A stretch of 64,000 nt of DNA, taken from assembly GCA_015499995.1 (NCBI GenBank), contig JADNRV010000027.1, positions 248,001-312,000 on the forward strand. The letters are read 5' to 3'. The notes beneath the pieces were generated by a model. The model made no database searches, was not told the origin of the DNA, and saw only the letters and a program-made list of their open reading frames with translations. Positions 55,858 through 64,000 of this stretch are shown in pieces; within the stretch, counting starts at the first letter, position 1, and each line of letters starts with the position of its first letter. The position numbers were made by a program, and so were the translations under genes. This stretch comes from Flammula alnicola. Lineage: Eukaryota > Basidiomycota > Agaricomycetes > Agaricales > Strophariaceae.

Positions 55858-58800
55858 ATGTCCCAGTACAAATCAGCAATTCGTTCCCAACCAACACAAG
55901 AGCCAGCAGATAATGCTAAATATCGCGTTCAGGCTCGCCAACTTCAAGAACTTTTCCCTGACTGGTCCAATGATGGTACCGCCTTGTTCCTTCGGCTTTT
56001 TCACTGCGCGCCTACTCATTTTTCCTCTTTTTTTCAGACCTCCAATCTCTGCTCATCGAAGTTGGTGGAGATGTTCAGATAGCAGCCACAAGGCTCAGTG
56101 ACGGTGAGCTCGTCGTCTTTCGCCCTTAAAATTGTTCCTGACGTTCTTTTAAAGGCACTGTTGAGCAATGGGGCGAAGTCTCGCGCAAGAAGGACAAAAA
56201 GGCGCCCGCATCTCCCCATCCATCCAAGGCTCCTGTTTCTGTCAGAGGCGACTCTCGTGGAGGAAGGGGCGGTAGGGGTGGCCGCGGTGGTCTTGGACGC
56301 GGAGGTGCCGTCACACGCGGCCGTGGTGGTCCCCCAAGAGGCGGTGCAAATGGTCATGTCCCCCACACTTCCGGCTCCTCTGCACCCACAAACGGAACTG
56401 CCTCGGGTTCAGTGGATCCATCTAAGCCAGCTGTCAGCGACGCGTCTGTCAAGCCTGCAGAAGCAGAGTCGCATGACCAACAACAGAACGGCACAGTTTC
56501 TGCTGCAGGCTGGGCGGACACTTCCACTCAGCCAGAGACTTCAATTCCAGCGGTTGCGGCGTCGGCGTCAGGTTTACCTTGGCCTGCTACGACTTCCGCT
56601 TCTACCGAGGTCAACGGTACAGCCCCTTCAACACACGCTCCGGCTACCAAGCAACCTTCAAAATCCCCCGCTACGTCGAAGATGTCATGGGCTCAGATTG
56701 CACGGTATGTATATTGATATTCATTTTTAGCATCAAGCTCAATCTTATTTTTGTGCAGCCCCCATGAGAAGCCAGCTGCCCCTGTAGTTCCTGTCGCTTC
56801 GCAAACACACGCTCCTCCCCCTCCACAACCACAAACAACGACAATCTCAGCCCCTACACTACCTTCAGCTCCTGAGCCTGAGGTTCCAGCCGAAGTTCAC
56901 GAAAATGGATGGGAAGAGCCTACAACGGTCGAAGCGCCTACATGGGATGAGCCACCAGCCAAACAGGGAGCGACTGTTACTGTTGCTGAGCCCTGGCCTC
57001 CTTCGACAGAATCCTCGACGGAACCTCCAAAACAAGAAGCACCTCAAAATCCTCCAGCACCAGTGGAGAAGTCTGAAGTTGTCGAAGAAAAACCTATTGA
57101 GGCTGTGGTTGAACCTAAACAGGAAGCGAAGGCCGCTTCATCGGCACCCGTACCTGCTCAAGTGGTTCCTACTCTTGCGGCCCAAGTAGCTGCTACACCT
57201 TCGCCAAAATTGGCCTCTCGTGCTCCGGCAACATCGCATAGAAGCAGCGCGCGCTATAAGATTCCGGATCAGCCTGTTACGATGCCAATTTCATTTGGTA
57301 CTGGTATCGAGAAAGTTGGCATGCAGTTTGGTAGTTTGAGTCTGGCTGAAGATGGGTCTGTCGTTGTGCAGTGCGTTTTTTTTTTCAAATTCTTTCGAGG
57401 TCAGAGAAACTGAGCAAATTTTTTTTTTTGTCTAGGCCAGAACCAGAAGCCCCTGCTCCTGCTGTATCCGAACCCGCCTCGCCTCCCTTGCCCCAAGCGA
57501 AGGCCCAACAGGAGCCCGCAGCGCCGATCCTTGCACCTCCTGCCACCGCGCCAGCTTCTTCGACTTCTCTCACCTCCGTCTTCCAACAACAACAAGGCGC
57601 ACCGCAGTCGTCGCAGCCTCAGACTCAAGCGTTACCCCCTCCTCAGACCTCCGCGGCTCATCTTCCCATACCCACCTCCGTTTCTCAGCCTATCTCATCC
57701 ACTCAAACCGCGTCGCATGCAGCTGCGACGGCGTCGCCTCTCCAGCAATACTCTCAACAGCAACAGCAGCAGCAACAACAACAACAACAACAAGTCGCCT
57801 CTCAACAACAACAATCCCTCGTCAACAACTCTCTTCAGCAGCAACACCTCAGCTGCTTCATCAACCCCCGCACCTTCTCCAACAACAAACACAGCATCTT
57901 CAACATCTCCCACAACAGGTGCAACAAAATCATCCTGCGCACCACTCTTATACTCAGCATGGCCTCCCTACTCATATCGACCCATCTCAAACGCAGACTG
58001 CTTTGCAGCAGCAGCCTTGCAGAGTGCGACGCACTCGAACTACTTCCGACAGGCAGAAGGCGCTTCCTCTGCTCCTTACTTCCATACACCCACGCCCCCT
58101 GCTGCCCAATCTCAGGACAGCGCTTATGGCTCTTCGGGCAGCTGGGCGGACAAGGCCAACACCAGCAAGGCTCTCATCTAGGCGGGTTCAGCTCGTCTGA
58201 TTATGCATATCCGAAAACTCGAGGGTAAGTATTATATCTATCAAGTACGATCCGAAGCTGATTCTAACTTGCTGTAGGGCTTCTATGAGACTTATGCCCA
58301 GCAGTCTGCGTTCGGCGCACGCAACCCTCTCGCCACGATGACGTCAAGGGTATTCCTGGCTCTCAACAAGCAGCCGCTGCGTCTCTTCCGCCGTCGACAG
58401 CCCCTCAACAACACTCTTCGCAAGCTGCAACCACCTCAGCCTGCTGGTGGTCAAGGACCCCAGCAGAGCTATCCTCCTCCGTACCTTATTATTACCCCCA
58501 CGCATACCCCCAGAACCAGTACTATGGCACGCCATACAGTTCTGGATATGTTCCTCAGCCATTCGTAAAATACCCAACCATGTTCCAGCCTGCACCTCCA
58601 GGACCAGGATCCGCAGGGAACCCTGCCGCCAAGCAGCCTGCTGGAAACGTCGGCGTCGGCGTACAACCTCAGACAAATCCGTACAACCAAGGCTTGTATC
58701 AACAGACTGGTTACGACGACTACCATTCACAACACCAGCATCAACAGAGCCATAGTCTGGGTCTCTCGCAGGGCGCTGTGGTGTGGGTCGGGCGATTATG

Positions 58801-59263
58801 GAAAGCAATTGTACGGCGGAGGAGGACAGGGCGGCATGCAAGGCTTCATGGGCTCGGTGGGCAATCCGGTGCTGGTGGAGCGGGCCCCGCCTCCAACGCT
58901 GGTCCTCGCAACGCTTCGTCTCCCGAGACGGCGTACAAGCCTTACGCAGCCAAGGACGTCACTGCTGCCACGGGTCGCGGCGCCCCCGTCCAACAAGGCG
59001 GCCAAGGTCAAGGCCAACCCCAAGGTCAAGGTCAAGGCCCGGCTGGCCAAGGTGGACCGCAAGGACAGGGCTTCTATGGTGGCAACAGGTTTGGGAGTGG
59101 TGTAGGAGCGGGTTCAGGTGGTGTCGGCGTCGGTGTCGGCGGCGGACCTCAGCAAGCTGGTCATCACCAGCAAGGCGGTCCGCATCTCGGGTATCCTCAA
59201 GGTGCCAGCGAGCCCAACTTTTACGGATATCAACCCAGGCAACAGCAGGGGTACTGGCAGTGA
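55858..59263 (+). CDS. DEF1: RNA polymerase II degradation factor DEF1
   Basis: Def1 promotes ubiquitination of stalled RNA polymerase II and acts in other nuclear responses. The N-terminal CUE-like domain is VQARQLQELFPDWSND joined to DLQSLLIEVGGDVQIAATRL, followed by VEQWGEVSRKKDKK, closely matching fungal Def1. An RGG-rich stretch (RGGRGGRGGRGGLGRGG) follows. Then comes a long Pro/Ala/Glu-rich region, with the conserved RYKIPDQPVTMPISFGTG. The C-terminal third is Gln/Pro/Gly-rich low-complexity sequence with polyQ at 57755-57793. It ends YGYQPRQQQGYWQ at TGA 59261-59263. ATG 55819 is an alternative start. Introns are near 55973-56035, 56107-56152, 56704-56758, 57371-57436 and 58226-58278. 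The Q-rich part changes frame several times. Confidence 0.8.
57755..57793 (+). repeat. CAA/CAG polyglutamine tract in DEF1
   Basis: Thirteen consecutive Gln codons, mostly CAA with some CAG, flanked by more Q-rich sequence. Length polymorphism is expected. Confidence 0.9.
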
Positions 59264-59948
59264 GGATGACGCTGTTCGGATATTTGTGTAACTCGCTTCT
59301 CGTAGTCTTTTTCCTCAGCTTGCATTTCTTTTCTCGCTTATTTTAGTCTGCCTCACGCTTCATTCTTCATTGTCTTTCTCTGATATTGTATATTGGAATA
59401 CATCCATATCTCAGTCTCTTTTACTTGGGTATATGTTTTGCCATGCAAAAGTTGTCAATGGGTAGTGACCATGGTCAAACCTCCCAAACCTTTTGCCACT
59501 TGCTGTCATGGCAAGTCATATGGCATGGGAACCTGGTGAAAGGGTGGTGAGTGGTGAGACTGAAAAAACTGCCATCCATAATATGTTTGAATACATTTTT
59601 CTTATGTGGGGCTCTGGCTTCTGTGGCGTTTTGCACGCCAGCAAGGCACAATTTTCTGGCGCATCTTTTTAGAGGTCGAATATCTCATCGGTTTTCTGTC
59701 GAGCTGAGCTTTCAGTGTTCAGAAATTGGATTTTTTTGCTCATTTTCTGACGATGACAAGAGGTCGAAAGGTATGAATGAGATCAATCATTGATGACAAG
59801 TGGCTACTGTTGCCTTAGATGGTGTTTTGGTGTTCCGTATACAGTGAGAGTTATGTACATTTGTTGATTATATTGGCTGTTGATGACAAATCATGCTCTC
59901 CACTTCTCTCTTTCAACTTTCAGCATCAGCATGGATAATGTACGAAGA
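59264..59948. other. 3' flank of DEF1, no gene recognised
   Basis: T-rich sequence after the DEF1 stop, with short ORFs that match nothing known. It ends at the transposon target site. Confidence 0.4.
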
Positions 59949-59956
59949 TCTACGCG
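59949..59956 (+). repeat. hAT target-site duplication, left (TCTACGCG)
   Basis: Eight bases immediately outside the left terminal repeat. The right partner is TCTACGTG at 63662-63669, with one C/T difference. Confidence 0.75.
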
Positions 59957-62900
59957 TAGTGAATAACCCAGGTAACCCTGGGGTTTTTTTTTTGCAACCC
60001 CTACCCATACCCGCAAAAGCCGGTACCCACCACTGGGGGTATGGTTTCCTACGGGTGCAGGTCATGGGTTTCACGGGTTTGACGGGTCAAAAAACCCATG
60101 CGGGTATGACCTATGGGTCGGTCTATAAAGTGCACATTTGGACATGTAAACAGTATATCTAGAATCTATACTACAATATCCCAGTCATCATCAAGCTCCT
60201 CCTCTTCGTCATCCTCGAGATCAGGTAATGCTGTTACAGCTTTCACGTCGCTATCCCTGACATATCCCATGAGACTCCAAACCCCGAGGCACATCAGTGC
60301 CCGTGTCGATTGGATGGAGAGACGGTTTTGAATATGCGACAGGACAAGTCTTCCTTTGCTGAAGACACGCTCAATGTCAACAGATGTTGCTAAGATAATA
60401 AGTCAATAACTATGATAATAATATGGAGAATAGTAAAGACGTACCAGGTATGGATAAGTAATCCAGTGCCATACGGGAGAGTCGAGGGAAAAGACCCCTT
60501 CGTTCATGCCACCATGCAAGAACATTGTCGACAGTTTCAGGATCCATGCTAAGGTATCTGTCAAGTTTATCACACAGATCAGAAGCCTTGGGAGGCGCGA
60601 GGGATGGGAGGTTGTAGAAAATATTGAAAGTTTTCGAAGACAAATCCTAAACATCGATCTCAGCATAGTCCGCAGGTCATAAATGCAATAAATACATACC
60701 ACCACAGGATTGTCATCATCCTCTGCTACTCCTCTGGGCTCCAAGTAGGATCATTCAAACTCATCGCGAATGATCGTTCTTGCAGTTGTGATCCAGTCTT
60801 CATCCCAGCCAGCTTTCTTGAAGTATTTGAGCTTATGCCATGGATGCAATACTTGAAAAAAGACGAAGAAATGATTAGAATGCAAAGAAGGATAAACCAA
60901 CCAATCTACCCATTGCGATACGATAGATCTCAGAATGATCAGTGGCGTTATAATACCGATTGAGAGTTTTCTTGCCCAGTGTGATTGAAGCCTTGATGGA
61001 CGCGGAGTACCTTGTACTGAGGGTGCTCGTGGTCAGCTGGTGGTCGATGTAATCCATTGCCGGGATGACACTATCAATGTTCAGCTTTCCTTGCGAGAAG
61101 AACATTGTCACGTCCTTGAAGACCTTGAAAGAGAGATAGAGGTGAGCGCTGGACTGCAGAAGTGATAACAGAGATCTAACGAACCTTTAAGACCTCACGA
61201 AGCTGATGCACCGTTGCCCATTCCTCCCGACCTAACTCATATTGTCGAAGATCAAGGTCGAGATCACTGGTGATCACCTGTAGCGCTTTCCAATATTGAA
61301 GTGCAAAGTCCAGCATGTCAAACATCGAGTTCCAGTGGGTAGTAACGTCACGAGGCATTATGCGCTCGGAGAGTTTGAGGTCTTCGAGAATTGAAAACCA
61401 TTTGGGCAGTAAGATAGTGGTGGAGTTCTTCAACGCATACGCAAGCTTGCGAAGCTGTGAGATGTGAGGTGATTGATTAGATAATATGTCCAGATAAGAT
61501 AATCCTGATTAGAAACTGACCTTCACCAACATCATCCGCACTGGTTTCACACTTTCATCCAGTGCTTCCCTCTCTTCGACTGACAACACATCTCTCTCAT
61601 CCACCCATCCATCTATATCATCATCATCCTCATTGTTGTTGTCGCCATCACTTCCCGTGAGAGAATCTCTTCAAGCTCCAAGCTCATTGCCAGCTCTGCA
61701 AGTTCTTTCGCTGCCTCGTCCATGGCAATGTTTGCCTGTGCTTTTGGTAAGTCAAATTGGCATATGATGCTTTTTGCCGCTAAGTTGAGGATATGCGTGA
61801 AGCAGTGTGATCAGTTGGCAGCCCTGGGAAATTCGGTCAAGACCTTTGCCAGCTCAAAGATCATGGTATCGTTGTTCGAGGCATTGTCGCATACGATGCT
61901 GAGAATCTAGGTATTAATATTAAGGTAAGCCTCTTGTATTGCATTTGAAACTTCACAACCAATTACTACCTTGTCAGATATCCTGAAGTCGTCAAGGATG
62001 TTTGCAAAGGCAGCCGCGAGATTGATCCCAGAGTGCGACTGCGTGACTTCGACAAGATCAAGGAGCATCGAACCTGGCACCCCGGCATTCTTGAAATGGA
62101 CTGTAATGGCCACATATGCCTTATGATTTGGAGAGGTCCATGTGTCTGTCCCAAAGTGGAGTGCACCATCATGTTTCTAATGTGAGTGAGTAATAAGTTG
62201 CCTCTCACTAAAACTATCTCTCACCTGTAGCATTGTTGCAATCCTCTGCTGGCTCTTCACAAAGACATGCTTGACATCACGTGAAACTGTGGCCGGCGAT
62301 GGGATGTAGTACCCTGGCCGCCCGGTTTTCATCAGACTTTGAAACCCATGGTCTGCCACGATATTGAAGGGGCACATGCTCTCAGCCACCCAGCGGACGA
62401 TCTCAGCTCTGTAAGTGGAAAAGCAGTTAAAGGCAATCTCTGATAGATCTGACAGAAACCTACTTAGATTCAGTTTTCATGTGTTGACGATGTGAGTACG
62501 AAACCTTTCCTGTCCCTTTTCCAAGTTGTTCAAACACTGCTGTTAATGAACCATCCTTTAACTCATTCTTTCCCAAGGCTGCTCGCGTTGCCTTGATATC
62601 CCTCATGGCATCAGCCACCTCGATCGTCTCTTCACCCCAACAAAGCTTAGCATGCTTACGCAGATTGCCTGTTGATATGGCATCTTGCTTGTCGAGGTAC
62701 CAATTGACAAATCTCGCATTCTGTCCCTTTCCTTTGCAGGATTTCACCATGCACTCGAAGACATGAAGCCGTCACTCGTTGATATAGCTAATAGTTGGTG
62801 AAGGCTTGAAGAAGGCATACATTGGTGCATTCCAGTCCTTTTGAAGGTGTTCTAATAATAATTGGGCATTAGATTCTTCAAATAGTATATCACGTCTTAC

Positions 62901-63661
62901 TTAGCTCTGCTTCTGCGCTCTCAGCGGGTGCCTCAGGCTTATCATCACCAGACTGATCATCATCGTCTGGGGGACTGTCAGAAGTGTTCTCACTGGCACT
63001 GGGCCCAGCCATCACAATATCCATGTCATCTTCATTGTTGTCTAACTCTACAATGTTTTTCGGGTTTTTGGGATGAACATGGTGAGATGCCTGGATGTCG
63101 TCCACATCGTCCACAACTTCAACTGATGCTCAGCGACTATTTTCTTGCCTGGGTTTGGCAAGAGCCTTCTTTGTTGGTTTTGTAGTCGAGATGCCATTCT
63201 TCTCTTTTGCGGCTACATGTGCCTTTTTTTTTGCGGCCGCTACTGCCAGCCATTCAGCTTCACCATTTAAGGGATCCACAGGTACCTGCTTTCTTTCCGA
63301 GGGCCTAAAGTGGAATCGGAAGAGGCTGTTTTCCCTGAGGAGACAGCGTGGGCAAGGGGAGCTGTCATAGTGGTGTGACCGTGTGTGTGAGCACTGGCTG
63401 CAACACCAGGTAGATTTTTTAATTACTATGTCCGGTGGATAACTACATATCCTGTTGCTATGTTTTTTAAGATTTGAATGAGCTGTCTATGACCATTCTG
63501 AGCTGCTTCCCGCCGAGATTGATGGCTGGCATTGTCATTGACCCGCCAAACCCACCTGATGGGTAGGAGTTGCTGAGGGTCATCGAAATGAGACCCTACC
63601 CATACCCACACCTACCTGTGACCTGTACCCACGTGGGTCTCGAAACCCGTGTCATTCACTA
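59957..63661 (-). mobile_element. 3.7 kb hAT transposon
   Basis: Ends are TAGTGAAT...(left) and ...ATTCACTA (right), imperfect inverted repeats with the TAG start typical of hAT elements, flanked by an 8-bp duplication. The subterminal 150 bp at each end are packed with ACCC/GGGT-type words, likely transposase-binding repeats. The minus strand carries a BED-finger hAT transposase with a dimerisation domain. The near-identical target duplication suggests a fairly recent insertion. Confidence 0.88.
60166..63368 (-). pseudogene. hAT transposase, inactivated by TGA codons
   Basis: The N-terminal acidic region (VELDNNEDDMDIVMAGPSAS) is followed by a BED finger (HVFECMVKSC...GNLRKHAKLCWG). Catalytic-core blocks include CPFNIVADHGFQSLM, LHFGTDTWTSPNHKAYVAIT with the first acidic residue, and SIVCDNASNNDTMIFEL with the second. 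Next come MPRDVTTHWNSMFDMLDFAL and HPWHKLKYFKKAGW. The hAT C-terminal dimerisation domain reads VLAWWHERRGLFPRLSRMAL, then DYLSIPGTSVDIERVFSKGR. It ends at TAG 60166-60168. In-frame TGA codons appear at 63130-63132, 62772-62774 and 60751-60753, each one transition from CGA. One G also seems lost near 61665. Several short introns are likely. Confidence 0.82.
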
Positions 63662-63669
63662 TCTACGTG
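63662..63669 (+). repeat. hAT target-site duplication, right (TCTACGTG)
   Basis: Eight bases outside the right terminal repeat, matching 59949-59956 at seven positions. Confidence 0.75.
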
Positions 63670-64000
63670 TTTGTCTTCTCAAAAAGCATTCGATCCATAT
63701 AGTTGTCGTGTACCACAAATTGTGACTGTGAGTCGATAAGCATGTGGTGCTCACTTGGGTAGCAATATTGAGATGTTCTGCTTTTTACTACAGAATGTTC
63801 CACCTTCGTCGTTTCACTCTCGCAGGACTGTTAGTGAAACAGAAGCAGTCAATGATTGCATGTGGATTCCTTCACCAACAGAAGCTGACATGCACGAAAA
63901 TCATGACACTGTAAATGAGAATCTGTCTGGCTTATTATCTGGTACAATTTTTTCAAAGATGAATGAAATTTGAGACTGAAAACCAATGAATAGAATCTCA
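63670..64000. other. window end, no gene recognised
   Basis: AT-rich sequence with a 72-codon ORF on the + strand (63755-63973) that resembles nothing known. Without the sequence to the right it cannot be judged. Confidence 0.3.

Noticed and set aside
57531..58228. Three long overlapping + strand ORFs in the Q-rich region
   Set aside because: These are alternative frames of the DEF1 low-complexity tail; frame changes reflect indels, not separate genes.
1..64000. CRISPR arrays, prokaryotic operons, prophage
   Set aside because: Spliced genes and gene content show a fungal nuclear genome; no regularly spaced repeats were found.

Overview
The window is nuclear DNA of a filamentous basidiomycete, most likely a mushroom-forming agaricomycete. 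The signs are many short GT-AG introns (about 45-90 nt), tightly packed genes on both strands, a member of the agaricomycete fruit-body secreted protein family, Cys-rich PARP-like proteins of a type I associate with agaricomycetes, and a BED-finger hAT transposon. No rRNA, tRNA, CRISPR or bacterial features were seen.

Layout. 0-2 kb: tail of an unidentified gene, then the exosome subunit RRP42. 2-11.5 kb: a TAF8-like TFIID subunit and a very large HEAT-repeat protein of the LAA1/HEATR5 family; their start codons carry the same 120-150 bp upstream sequence. 11.5-16.3 kb: an SRAP/HMCES protein and IMP dehydrogenase. 16.7-23.2 kb: an ADP-ribose-linked cluster, made of a PARG-like hydrolase and two head-to-head Cys-rich PARP-like paralogues, one with a complete H-Y-E triad and one that has lost the His and Tyr. 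23.8-32.4 kb: a GEN1/Yen1 Holliday-junction resolvase and a tuberin (TSC2) Rap/Rheb-GAP. 32.9-38.4 kb: a secreted fruit-body protein and an NCS1 permease. 38.4-44.3 kb: a run of housekeeping genes (RCF1, ISD11, URM1, FIG4).

44.1-52.7 kb holds a direct duplication of about 5 kb. It copies the end of FIG4, a PD-(D/E)XK-like gene, a small orphan gene and RFT1. The internal junction cuts both FIG4 and RFT1, so one RFT1 copy lacks its N-terminus and the other has a C-terminus full of single-base deletions. 53.3-59.3 kb: a SAP-domain membrane protein, a small secreted or anchored Cys protein and the RNA polymerase II degradation factor DEF1. 59.95-63.67 kb: a 3.7 kb hAT transposon with an 8-bp target-site duplication, inactivated by TGA codons.

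Many conserved genes are broken by single-base shortening of short homopolymers (IMPDH, GEN1, SRAP, PARG-like, LAA1, TSC2, PARP-like). This looks more like sequence error than gene decay, so several models below are given as spans whose reading frame must be corrected. All function calls rest on motif recognition by eye; no database search was possible.
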